From assembly GCA_043733485.1 (NCBI GenBank), contig JAYTGN010000374.1, positions 1-20,909 of the forward strand: 20,909 bases of DNA. The letters run 5' to 3'. The DNA comes from Urbifossiella sp043733485 (GTDB taxonomy: Bacteria; Planctomycetota; Planctomycetia; Gemmatales; Gemmataceae). Made by a program: the position numbers and the translations under genes. This document shows positions 1-6,413 of the stretch, in pieces (the stretch's first letter is position 1; every line of letters starts with the position of its first letter). The notes beneath the pieces were generated by a model. It had not been told where the DNA came from. It ran no database searches and saw only the letters and a program-made list of their open reading frames with translations.

Positions 1-709
1 GCTCGTCTCGCAATGGCTGAAGCGGCCGGGACGGCCGCGCTCCCAGGGAGATCCGGTGCGTCACCCACTCCGGCACCGCGTCCGGCGAACAGATCAACAC
101 GAGCCGCAGGCCGTCCTTCACGAGTTCGCCGAGCACGTTCGCAAGCTCCGCGCGGCCGGCCACATCGATTCCGAGGAAGGGGTCGTCGAGGATGAGCAGT
201 TGCGGCTTCTCCAGGAGTGCCTTCGCGATCCGCGCTCGCCGCGTTTGGCCGTTCGAGAGCTTGATGAACGAGAGGGGAAGTTGATCCGCGATGCCGAGTT
301 GCCGGGCGGCCTCGCGAACCTCACCATCCGCGAAGAGCGGGCGGGACGCCCGCGCTCCCAGGTACTGTTCCAGCGTCAGCGGTTCGTCCGCGTCCGCGAA
401 CTCGAATCGCTGCTGGTAGTAGTGGCCAACGTAGCTGAAGAGGCGCGACTGTTCCTGGAACGCGACGTGGCGAATCACCTGCGACGGATACGAAGACGGG
501 AACCGTTCCAACATCGGCCACGCGACGGTTCCACTCGCGGCGAAGTGCTTGCCGAGCAGCGTTTCCGCGAGCGTGGTTTTGCCCGAACCGATGGGTCCGG
601 TGATGGCCCAAGTTTCACCCTCGCGGATCGTCCACGAGAAGTCTTGTAGTACGGCCCGGCCACCGCGCACGATCGTCGCGCGGTCGAGGACCACGAGCGG
701 GGCAGTCAC
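1..709 (-). CDS. ABC-type ATP-binding protein, ModF-like (partial, runs off left edge)
   Basis: An ATPase domain of the ABC family, about 236 residues visible; the 3' part lies outside the window. Reading the minus strand from a GTG at 709, I see Walker A GPIGSGKTT near residues 37-45, a signature-like LSNGQTRRARIAKALL, Walker B LLILDDPF and a D-loop region (GIDVAGRAEL). The usual H-loop histidine is not evident: the segment reads ICSPDAVPEWVTHRISL. A 'PE..THR' phrase there is reminiscent of the tandem-domain ATPase ModF, which also lacks a standard transporter partner, so this may be the first half of a two-ABC-domain protein (inference). The GTG overlaps the hemC stop (GTGA, 706-709), so the two are probably translationally coupled. 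Two GC-rich palindromes lie in frame and each encodes a phrase of the type LGARxSRPL. No membrane permease is visible; substrate is unknown. Confidence 0.85.
   Translation of the reverse strand, partial: MTAPLVVLDRATIVRGGRAVLQDFSWTIREGETWAITGPIGSGKTTLAETLLGKHFAASGTVAWPMLERFPSSYPSQVIRHVAFQEQSRLFSYVGHYYQQRFEFADADEPLTLEQYLGARASRPLFADGEVREAARQLGIADQLPLSFIKLSNGQTRRARIAKALLEKPQLLILDDPFLGIDVAGRAELANVLGELVKDGLRLVLICSPDAVPEWVTHRISLGARPSRPLQPLRDE
21..50. repeat. Short palindromic repeat, copy 1 (inside ABC ATPase gene)
   Basis: The stem GCGGCC/GGCCGC encloses loop GGGAC and is followed by GCTCCCAGG. It shares this arrangement with copies at 335-362 and 13403-13431. It is translated in frame by the ABC ATPase gene. 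Confidence 0.75.
335..362. repeat. Short palindromic repeat, copy 2 (inside ABC ATPase gene)
   Basis: The stem GCGGGC/GCCCGC encloses loop GGGAC, again flanked by AGA on the left and GCTCCCAGG on the right. Relative to copies 1 and 3 the stem differs on both arms in a compensating way, so the hairpin rather than the bases is kept. It is translated within the ATPase between the Walker A and signature motifs. Confidence 0.75.
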
Positions 710-1629
710 GAGCGCGGCTCCGCGAGCAGTTCATCCGCACCCTCGGCCTGGAGCATCGCCGCGAGTTCCTGACCGATGGCGAGCGGCGTGTGGGCCGGGC
801 CAGTATGCGTGGCCACCACGCGCCGCCGGCCGTCCGGCGACAGCACCGCGCCGCGAATCGTGAGCACGCCATCGAGGATGTTCGAAGTGGTTCCGATAGG
901 AACGAGGCAGCCTCCGCCGAGGGCGAAGAGCATCGCCCGTTCGGCCTGCACCCGCTGAAATGTTTCCGCGTGGCGAAGCACTTCCACGATCTGCTTCGTG
1001 TCGTCGTCGTCGGAGCGGCATTCCAAACCGATGGCACCCTGGCCCACGGCGGGAAGCATCCACGAGGGGTCGAGCAATTCCGTGATGCGGTCGGCGAGCC
1101 CGAGCCGCACGAGGCCGGCTTCGGCGAGAATGATGCCGTCGAGGTTTTGGTCGGCGAGCTTCCGCAACCGCGTGTCGACGTTGCCGCGTAGGTCGAGGAG
1201 CTTCAAATCGCGGCGACGATTCAGCAGTTGGGCTCGCCTGCGGAGGCTGCTCGTTCCGATGATCGCGCCTTCGGGAAGGTCGTCGAAGCGGCGATGGCGC
1301 AGCGAAACGAACGCGTCGCCGGTGGGGCCGCGGGCGGGCACCGCAACCAGTTCGAGGCCCGGTTCCACGATCGTCGGTAGGTCCTTCAAACTATGCACGG
1401 CCACATCGACGCGGTCGTCGAGCAGTGCGGTTTGAATCGCCTTGGTGAAGACGCCGAAGCCGCCCATCGAGGAGAGAGCGGAGGCTTGATCGCGGTCGCC
1501 GTGCGTCTCGATGAGGACGAGTTCGACGGGCCGCGGATGCGCGAGGGGCCGCAGCCGGTCGGCGATGTGATTCGCCTGCCAGAGTGCGAGTGCGCTGCCT
1601 CGGGTTCCGATTCGGAGGGGTGTGTTCAT
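706..1629 (-). CDS. hemC: Porphobilinogen deaminase (hydroxymethylbilane synthase)
   Basis: Cytoplasmic enzyme that polymerises four porphobilinogen molecules into hydroxymethylbilane in tetrapyrrole (haem) synthesis. It is 307 residues, the usual family length. The N-terminus MNTPLRIGTRGSALALWQA is typical, followed by HSLKDLPT, GTSSLRRRAQL, DLRGNVDTRLRKL, ILAEAGLVRLG and GQGAIGLECR. The cysteine that carries the dipyrromethane cofactor is seen in GGGCLVPIG at about residue 241, matching the family position. An upstream in-frame ATG (1650) would add seven residues, but the start at 1629 matches the family N-terminus and forms an ATGA overlap with the stop of the HIT gene. The downstream ABC gene overlaps by GTGA. 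No other hem genes are visible in the window. Confidence 0.96.
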   Translation of the reverse strand: MNTPLRIGTRGSALALWQANHIADRLRPLAHPRPVELVLIETHGDRDQASALSSMGGFGVFTKAIQTALLDDRVDVAVHSLKDLPTIVEPGLELVAVPARGPTGDAFVSLRHRRFDDLPEGAIIGTSSLRRRAQLLNRRRDLKLLDLRGNVDTRLRKLADQNLDGIILAEAGLVRLGLADRITELLDPSWMLPAVGQGAIGLECRSDDDDTKQIVEVLRHAETFQRVQAERAMLFALGGGCLVPIGTTSNILDGVLTIRGAVLSPDGRRRVVATHTGPAHTPLAIGQELAAMLQAEGADELLAEPRS

Positions 1630-2096
1630 CGAGCATTCGCCTTCAGCCACTCGCGCAGCCGCGCCGCCGTTTCCTCCCGCGGCACAGCACTAGTTTCCAA
1701 TCGCGATTTCTCAGCCGGGTCGACGTCCGCCTTGGCCAGGTCCATCCAGACGGGTCGGAGTCGTTCCGGATCCGATTGGGAACGTGGGAAGATGTGCCAG
1801 TGCAGGTGCGGCACGATGTTGCCGAGCAGTTCGTAGTTCAATTTATGCGGCGTGAAGCAAGCCTCGATGGCCTCGGCGAGCATGGCCATCTCTCCGAGGT
1901 AGGCCGAGCGATGCTCGCCGAGTTGGCTCAGTTCGGTGGCGTGTTCGCGGGCGATGAGCAGGCAGTAGCCGGTGTAGTACTGCCAGGGTCCGAGCACGGC
2001 GACGGAGTGCGGGAAGTTCCACACGATGTCGGCCGCGGGCCAGCCGTTCGGGTCGGCGAGCTTCTGGCAGAACGGGCAATCGGAGGGATTCGCCAT
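1626..2096 (-). CDS. HIT-family protein (histidine-triad nucleotide hydrolase/transferase)
   Basis: A 156-residue cytoplasmic protein of the histidine-triad superfamily, which acts on nucleotide phosphoramidates or dinucleoside polyphosphates. The N-terminal CPFCQKL matches the cysteine pair found in many HIT proteins, and the active-site triad reads PHLHWHIFPR (H-x-H-x-H) at about residues 95-104. The segment YYTGYCLLIAREHATEL fits the conserved strand before the triad. It is the first gene of a coupled set with hemC (ATGA overlap, 1626-1629) and the ABC ATPase. The start at 2096 has only a weak ribosome-binding sequence. The exact substrate cannot be told from sequence; any functional link to haem synthesis is inference from position only. 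Confidence 0.93.
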   Translation of the reverse strand: MANPSDCPFCQKLADPNGWPAADIVWNFPHSVAVLGPWQYYTGYCLLIAREHATELSQLGEHRSAYLGEMAMLAEAIEACFTPHKLNYELLGNIVPHLHWHIFPRSQSDPERLRPVWMDLAKADVDPAEKSRLETSAVPREETAARLREWLKANAR

Positions 2097-2115
2097 ACTC
2101 GAATGTTAAGCAAGA

Positions 2116-2141
2116 AGCCCAGGGACGGCTGTCCCTGGGCT
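2116..2141. terminator. Hairpin between TPM gene and HIT gene, possible terminator
   Basis: A perfect 11-bp stem (AGCCCAGGGAC/GTCCCTGGGCT) with loop GGCT lies 10 bases beyond the end of the TPM-domain gene. On the plus strand it is followed by a T-rich run (GTTGTTTTTA); on the transcribed minus strand the following bases are TTCTTGCTT. It could stop transcription of the TPM gene, or be another dispersed palindrome. Confidence 0.5.
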
Positions 2142-2151
2142 CGAGTTGTTT

Positions 2152-3174
2152 TTAGAAATCGCCACCGCCGCCGCCGTCGCCTCCACCACCCCAGTCGCCA
2201 CCGCCGCCGTAGTCGCCTCCTCCGCCACCATCGTCGAATCCGCCGGAGGCACCATCGTCACCGCTGAAATCGCCATCCCCTGCATTCGTGCCACCATCGC
2301 CACCGGAGTCGCCGTAGCTATTGTTGGAGGAATCGGAGCCCCCGAACATGCTGCCACCTCCGAACATGCTGTTGTAGATCCACATGCCGGCCATCGCTCC
2401 GAAGAGCCCACCGAACATGCTGCTCATGAAGCCGCCACCACCACCTCCGCCCATTCCTCCTCCACCTCCGCCGCCACCGGTGAGAGCGCGGAACAGCGCG
2501 ATCACGACCCAGATCACAACGAGTACGACGACGCCGATGCAGAGGTAGCCGCCGTACTTCGACCAGAAGCCGCCGCCAGAGTTCGCGTGGCTCGTGGCAT
2601 TCGCGGTCGTCGCAACGCTGGTGTCCTTCAAGTCGGCAACGATGTACTCCATCGCGGACTTGAGGCCAGCATCGCTGAGCACCGCCTTCTTAGCGGCATC
2701 CGCTTCCTTACCCGCATCTTGGAAAGCCTTCACGAGCGTATCGCGCACCTTCTGTTCGTTTTCCTTGCTGAAGCCGCGATCGCGCGTCGTGTGGTCGGCG
2801 ATCACCGCCACGCCGCCGGGCTTGTGGCAAATGAGAATGTAGACGCCCTTGGCCTTATCGCCTTTGGAGCGTTCGACGGCCCAGTCGTGCATGAATGCGT
2901 GCCACTTATCTGGGTTATCCTTCGCTGCCATCGCCGCCGCTTTCTTCTCGGCCGTCGGCTCGGCGTAGGTGTCCACCGTCACGTGGAGCCCGTGGTCGAA
3001 TTTCGCGGCCGAGACGACGCCTTTCGCCCGGTCGATTCCCTCAGCGGAGTAGAGCTTGGCGTCATCGAAAACAACGAGGCTACCTTGCTGGGAGACGACG
3101 GTTTTCGACGCCTGCACTGGCATTGCCAGTAGCATCGCACCCGCCATCCCAAGAGCGATCACGTATTTGTTCAT
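2152..3174 (-). CDS. Secreted TPM-domain protein with one membrane segment and Gly-rich tail
   Basis: A 340-residue envelope protein. Residues 1-23 form a signal peptide (MNKYVIALGMAGAMLLAMPVQAS). A TPM domain (the Psb32/YgcG-type fold) follows at about 30-190, with SLVVFDDAKLYS, GLHVTVDTYAEP and KGVYILICHKPGGVAVIAD recognisable. A hydrophobic helix (YLCIGVVVLVVIWVVIALF) lies near 206-232, then a tail of about 100 residues rich in Gly, Asp, Ser and Met. The tail ends in WGGGGDGGGGGDF, reminiscent of the glycine-rich C-termini of YgcG-like proteins. The start at 3174 is supported by AAGGAGA eight bases upstream and by the signal peptide; an open frame continues upstream through the repeat but is not coding. 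A possible -10 (TAGAAT) lies at 3234-3239. Exact role unknown; the family is variously linked to membrane protein maintenance. Confidence 0.88.
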   Translation of the reverse strand: MNKYVIALGMAGAMLLAMPVQASKTVVSQQGSLVVFDDAKLYSAEGIDRAKGVVSAAKFDHGLHVTVDTYAEPTAEKKAAAMAAKDNPDKWHAFMHDWAVERSKGDKAKGVYILICHKPGGVAVIADHTTRDRGFSKENEQKVRDTLVKAFQDAGKEADAAKKAVLSDAGLKSAMEYIVADLKDTSVATTANATSHANSGGGFWSKYGGYLCIGVVVLVVIWVVIALFRALTGGGGGGGGMGGGGGGGFMSSMFGGLFGAMAGMWIYNSMFGGGSMFGGSDSSNNSYGDSGGDGGTNAGDGDFSGDDGASGGFDDGGGGGDYGGGGDWGGGGDGGGGGDF

Positions 3175-3233
3175 GGTTGCTTTCTCCTTGTGATCCGTGG
3201 TTTCAATGGGAGATCGGACACAAGTACTTCCCC

Positions 3234-3239
3234 ATTCTA
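3234..3239 (-). promoter_or_regulatory. Possible -10 element upstream of the TPM gene
   Basis: TAGAAT on the minus strand, 60 bases upstream of the start codon. It is one mismatch from TATAAT, but no clear -35 element is seen at 16-18 bases. Confidence 0.25.
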
Positions 3240-3293
3240 CCCGATCCGTCCCGGCTTGACTCCAAAACCCGGAACGGATTAGCCTTGATCCTG

Positions 3294-3350
3294 GTGGCAC
3301 AGGCATTCTTGCCTGTGCGCAGAACCCACAGGCAAGAATGCCTGTGCCAC
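3294..3350. repeat. Head-to-head pair of palindromic repeats (REPIN-like)
   Basis: Two perfect 24-base inverted arms (3294-3317 and 3327-3350) separated by nine bases. Each arm is itself a hairpin: CACAGGC, loop AAGAAT, GCCTGTG. It sits between the divergent TPM and glycosyltransferase genes and ends 16 bases before the latter's start codon, so it would be in that gene's leader. Confidence 0.85.
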
Positions 3351-3366
3351 TGAGACCTCTCCTGGC

Positions 3367-4266
3367 ATGGAGGCATTCGCCGTGATCAGCGTGATCTTTT
3401 GTTCCCGGGTGAAGGACAACCCCGATTCGAACGTGGGCCGCCTGCTGGATTCGATCGTAGCAAATACGGTTCCGGCGGAACGCGAGCAAATCGAAGTGCT
3501 GATCAAATACGATTCGGACGACGATTGCCGGCCGCAAGAAGGCTTCTTCTCGCAGTATCCGTTCGCGATCAAGACGTTCACATGGTCGCGCGGCGAAGGC
3601 CGACACGGGCTGCACAACGTCCAGGAATACCTCTTCACGCAACGCGATCCGCGATCGAGGTTCCTACTCATGACGGCGGACGACTTCCTCTTCACACGCC
3701 CCGGTTTCGTCAGCGAGATTCTCGCGGTGAAGGAGGAGTTCTGCATCCTGGGTTACCGCCGGCCACCGATCGAGGCCTACGCCGGCCGCTACGAACAAGA
3801 AAAAATGATCCGCGACTGGGTGGTGTCGTTCGGGTGCTGGTCGCCGGTCGTGAGCGTGCGGCTCATCGAAGTGTGCCAAAACTTCGGCTGGCAGGCGAAC
3901 GTGGATAGCTGGCTCATGGGCCTCTCAGTCGTGCTTTACGACATGTACGGCCTCGTGCTCTGGAAGCAGCACGAACCGTTCTACGAACGCGGCGGCTCTT
4001 ACGAACGCCCCGCCAGCACCGGTGCCGCTCTCACGTTCAACAACATGGAACTGACGAACAACAAGGGGCCGGAGAACAAGTACTGGTTCGAGTTGGTTCG
4101 CCGTCAGGCGCGGAACGTGTACTTGAACGTGATGCACGGGACGAGCCTGAAGCCGTTGGCGTGGGGCCCGACGCGGCTGATGCGGAAGATTCGCTCGCAG
4201 CCGTTCGCCCAGTTGCCGGAGCGGCTGTGGAAGCGGATCAAACGCGATTTGAAGCTCGCCCGATGA
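3367..4266 (+). CDS. Putative glycosyltransferase (GT-A-like fold)
   Basis: A 299-residue protein that resembles nucleotide-sugar-dependent glycosyltransferases. The N-terminal strand ISVIFCSRVKDNPDSNVGRLLDSI matches the first beta strand and helix of a GT-A domain, and FLLMTADDFLFTRPGF (about residues 98-113) has an acidic pair in the position of a DxD-type metal site. The middle (GYRRPPIEAYAGRYEQEKMIRDWVVSFGCW) and basic C-terminus (LWKRIKRDLKLAR) are not recognised. No membrane segment or signal peptide is seen. The start at 3367 follows a weak CTCTCCTGGC leader. A TTGACT box at 3256-3261 could be a -35, but its -10 partner is poor. Could act on a cell-surface sugar or glycan; acceptor unknown. 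An alternative is a glycosyltransferase-fold protein without activity. Confidence 0.65.
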   Translation: MEAFAVISVIFCSRVKDNPDSNVGRLLDSIVANTVPAEREQIEVLIKYDSDDDCRPQEGFFSQYPFAIKTFTWSRGEGRHGLHNVQEYLFTQRDPRSRFLLMTADDFLFTRPGFVSEILAVKEEFCILGYRRPPIEAYAGRYEQEKMIRDWVVSFGCWSPVVSVRLIEVCQNFGWQANVDSWLMGLSVVLYDMYGLVLWKQHEPFYERGGSYERPASTGAALTFNNMELTNNKGPENKYWFELVRRQARNVYLNVMHGTSLKPLAWGPTRLMRKIRSQPFAQLPERLWKRIKRDLKLAR

Positions 4267-4400
4267 ACCTCGGCGAGTCTCTTGACAGCCGATTCCCAGT
4301 GTGGATAATTCCAGTTACTCTCCCGAGGCGCTCGCACGCCTCGCACTCTCTCGACACTACCGACTTCGCAAGCCCGGCCCGCGCCAGCGGGCTTGGCGTT

Positions 4401-4424
4401 GGTCGCGGGTATTCTCCCGCGACC
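4401..4424. repeat. Palindromic repeat / possible terminator before the DUF1559 gene
   Basis: A perfect 9-bp stem (GGTCGCGGG/CCCGCGACC) with loop TATTCT, or AGAATA on the other strand, lies 10 bases before the DUF1559 start. Two weaker inverted repeats precede it (4325-4342 GAGGCG/CGCCTC and 4377-4392 GCCCGC/GCGGGC). It may end transcription from the glycosyltransferase gene, or be a member of the short palindrome family with an AGAAT-type loop. Confidence 0.6.
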
Positions 4425-4434
4425 GGGAATTCCG

Positions 4435-5262
4435 ATGGCTCGCTCCTGTTTTTCTCGCACGGAGTTGCTGATCGCGACACTCGCCGTCGCGATCGCGGTC
4501 GCGGTGTTGATCCCGACCGTACAAAAGTTGCGTGCCGCTTCGCAGCGAACGCGGTGCATCGGCAACTTGCAGCGAATCGGCGTGGCGTTCCAATCCTACC
4601 ACTCCGCGAATCGCAAGTTCCCACCGGGCGGAAACCACGCACCGAACGCCGCCTCGGCTTGCGTGTCGGGGCCGGGTTGCCGCGAACGCGAATGGAGCTG
4701 GGCCTACCACATCTTGCCGCACCTCGGACACGAGGACGTCCATCGGAACCCGGACGCCTCGGCCGTTCGCGCGTTTCCCGTGCCGAGTTACTACTGCCCC
4801 TCGCGGCGCCGGCCGCGCTGCTCCAACAACCTCGCCTCGATCGATTACGCCGCCAACGCCGGCACCAGACCCGACGGATCGAACGGAGTCGTGCTGCGTT
4901 CCAGTTTGGAACCGATTTCCATTTGGGACATTGCCGACGGAGCGGCCAGCACCGTACTCGTTGCCGAGAAACGACTCAACGTCGGCGAACTCGGCACCGG
5001 CCTCGGCGATTCGGAAGGGTACGCCGCGCCCGGATGGACCTCGGAAGCGTATCGCCTCGGCACCATGCCTCCGGCTGCGGACGTCGATACTCCCGGCGAC
5101 CTCAACGCCTTCTCCGAGTTCGGCTCTTCCCATCCCGGAACCCTCAATGCCCTCTTCGCCGACGGTTCCGTCCGCACCATCCGCTTCACGGTGAACCCGT
5201 CCATCTGGCGTCGGGCGTGCAGTCGCGACGACAACCAAGCCTTCAACCTCAACGATCTTTAG
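4435..5262 (+). CDS. DUF1559-family pseudopilin-like protein
   Basis: A 275-residue protein of the planctomycete-expanded DUF1559 (SBP_bac_10) family, with an N-terminal prepilin-like helix. Residues from about 6 read FSRTELLIATLAVAIAVAVLIP, followed by QKLRAASQRTRCIGNLQRIG and YHSANRKFPPGG, the family's typical segment after the helix. The C-terminus has HPGTLNALFADGSVRTIRF, the conserved DUF1559 end motif. The +5 glutamate of prepilins is present, but the residue before the phenylalanine is cysteine instead of the usual glycine. A TTG at 4393 would extend the frame; the ATG at 4435 fits the family N-terminus. Ribosome-binding sequence is weak. Probably envelope-located; role of the family is unknown, possibly linked to type II secretion-like machinery. 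Confidence 0.9.
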   Translation: MARSCFSRTELLIATLAVAIAVAVLIPTVQKLRAASQRTRCIGNLQRIGVAFQSYHSANRKFPPGGNHAPNAASACVSGPGCREREWSWAYHILPHLGHEDVHRNPDASAVRAFPVPSYYCPSRRRPRCSNNLASIDYAANAGTRPDGSNGVVLRSSLEPISIWDIADGAASTVLVAEKRLNVGELGTGLGDSEGYAAPGWTSEAYRLGTMPPAADVDTPGDLNAFSEFGSSHPGTLNALFADGSVRTIRFTVNPSIWRRACSRDDNQAFNLNDL

Positions 5263-5307
5263 AACCCCCTTCACGCGGTTGTCCTTTCTGCTCCACTCCC
5301 CTCCGGG

Positions 5308-5313
5308 TACAAT
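5308..5313 (+). promoter_or_regulatory. Possible -10 element upstream of the McsA-McsA-McsB genes
   Basis: TACAAT in the context GGGTACAATGCGAG, 42 bases before the first McsA start. The -35 region at 17 bases (TTTCTG) is a poor match, so this is tentative. The same hexamer occurs upstream of the SGNH hydrolase gene. Confidence 0.3.
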
Positions 5314-5354
5314 GCGAGTAATCGACGATTGATGCCTCGCGAAGGGACCGGGAG

Positions 5355-5837
5355 ATGAAGTGCCAGCGCTGCCCGAAACAGGCCACTTTGCACATTACCG
5401 AAGTGCTCGGCGACGATCGCTTCGAGGAAGTTCACTTGTGCGAGGAATGCGCCAAGAAGTACCTCTACGAGCCGCAAGCGGGCAAGAAATCCGCGCCGCC
5501 CAAGGGAGGCGAAGGAGCTGCGGAATCCGATGAGCCCGACTCGCTCGGCGAAAAGCAGTGCGCGGCGTGCGGGCTGAAGTTCGTCGAATTCCGCAACAAT
5601 GGCCGGCTCGGCTGCCCGTTCGACTACGATGCCTTCAAGGCGGACCTGATTCCGCTTTTGGAAAGCGTCCACGGCGAGACGAAACACACCGGGAAATCCC
5701 CGCAGCGCCCGCAGAAAGCCGCAGGGTCTCAGATCGAAATCCAAAACCTCCGCAAACTGCTTCAGCAGGTCGTCGGCGACGAGAAATACGAAGACGCCGC
5801 CCGGCTTCGAGACAAGATTCGCGAGATGGAAGGTTAG
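5355..5837 (+). CDS. McsA-like zinc-binding UVR-domain protein, paralogue 1
   Basis: A 160-residue cytoplasmic protein resembling McsA, the activator and adaptor of the arginine kinase McsB. It has an N-terminal CxxC pair (C3, C6) and CEEC (C29, C32), which should form one zinc site. A second set follows: CAAC (C69, C72) and C87 in GRLGCPFDY, where the fourth ligand of the usual GCxxCY motif is replaced by aspartate. The C-terminus is a UVR motif (KYEDAARLRDKIREME), as in UvrB/UvrC and McsA. GGAG lies directly before the ATG, and AAGGGA a few bases further up. It is followed 60 bases later by a second McsA-like gene and then McsB, so it is likely co-transcribed with them. Which of the two paralogues partners McsB is not clear. 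Confidence 0.87.
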   Translation: MKCQRCPKQATLHITEVLGDDRFEEVHLCEECAKKYLYEPQAGKKSAPPKGGEGAAESDEPDSLGEKQCAACGLKFVEFRNNGRLGCPFDYDAFKADLIPLLESVHGETKHTGKSPQRPQKAAGSQIEIQNLRKLLQQVVGDEKYEDAARLRDKIREMEG

Positions 5838-5897
5838 ACCCGAGGCCGCTCCCCATAGGCTTCGCGACGCCGCAACCGGCAGGGAATTCAGACCCCG

Positions 5898-6413
5898 ATG
5901 AAGTGTCAATTTTGCGAGAACCTGGCGACCGTTCACCTCACCAAAATCGTGAAGGCGAGCAAGTCGAAGCAGGAAATTCACCTGTGCGAGAAGTGCGCCC
6001 GGCAGCACAACCTGATTCCGGATCAGACGACGCCGCACGTCGATTTGAAGGCGCTGATGGGCCTCCTGATCGGCCCGCTTCAGAATCAACCGCAGACGGG
6101 GGCGGAGCCACTCGCGTTGACCTGCCCCTCGTGCGGACTAAAGTATGAACAGTTCCGCGCGGAAGGTCGCCTCGGTTGCCCAGACGATTACGAGGCGTTT
6201 CGCACGGCGTTGGAGCCGCTGTTGGAGCGGATTCACCGGGCTCAAGCGCACACGGGCAAGTTGCCGGTGGCGGTCCGTCGCCGGAATCGGGATGGGGAAT
6301 TGAAGGACCTTCGCCGCAAGATGAAGGCCGCCGCCAAGGGTGAGAAGTACGAAGAAGCCGCACGCCTGCGCGATTTGATTCGCCAGAAGGAAGCCACGGA
6401 TGAACCTCGATAG
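5898..6413 (+). CDS. mcsA: McsA-like zinc-binding UVR-domain protein, paralogue 2
   Basis: A 171-residue paralogue of the preceding gene. Its cysteines follow the same plan: C3/C6, C30/C33, C76/C79 and C94 in GRLGCPDDY, again with aspartate where the last zinc-ligand cysteine is expected. The UVR motif at the C-terminus reads KYEEAARLRDLIRQKE. It differs from paralogue 1 in the linker between the zinc sites (LKALMGLLIGPLQNQPQTG instead of a Lys/Gly/Pro-rich stretch). The stop codon lies inside the McsB reading frame (14-base overlap, 6400-6413), which suggests translational coupling and makes this copy the better candidate for the McsB partner. In Bacillus, McsA stimulates McsB and links it to ClpC-dependent protein turnover; no clpC or ctsR is visible here. 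Confidence 0.87.
   Translation: MKCQFCENLATVHLTKIVKASKSKQEIHLCEKCARQHNLIPDQTTPHVDLKALMGLLIGPLQNQPQTGAEPLALTCPSCGLKYEQFRAEGRLGCPDDYEAFRTALEPLLERIHRAQAHTGKLPVAVRRRNRDGELKDLRRKMKAAAKGEKYEEAARLRDLIRQKEATDEPR

Noticed and set aside
2146..3132. Plus-strand open frame opposite the TPM-domain gene
   Set aside because: Ala/Thr/His-rich product is the complement of a Gly-rich tail; the minus-strand gene has a signal peptide and ribosome-binding site.
3256..3285. TTGACT box as a promoter for the glycosyltransferase gene
   Set aside because: The -35 is good, but hexamers at 17-18 bases (TTAGCC, TAGCCT) are poor -10 matches; kept only as a remark.
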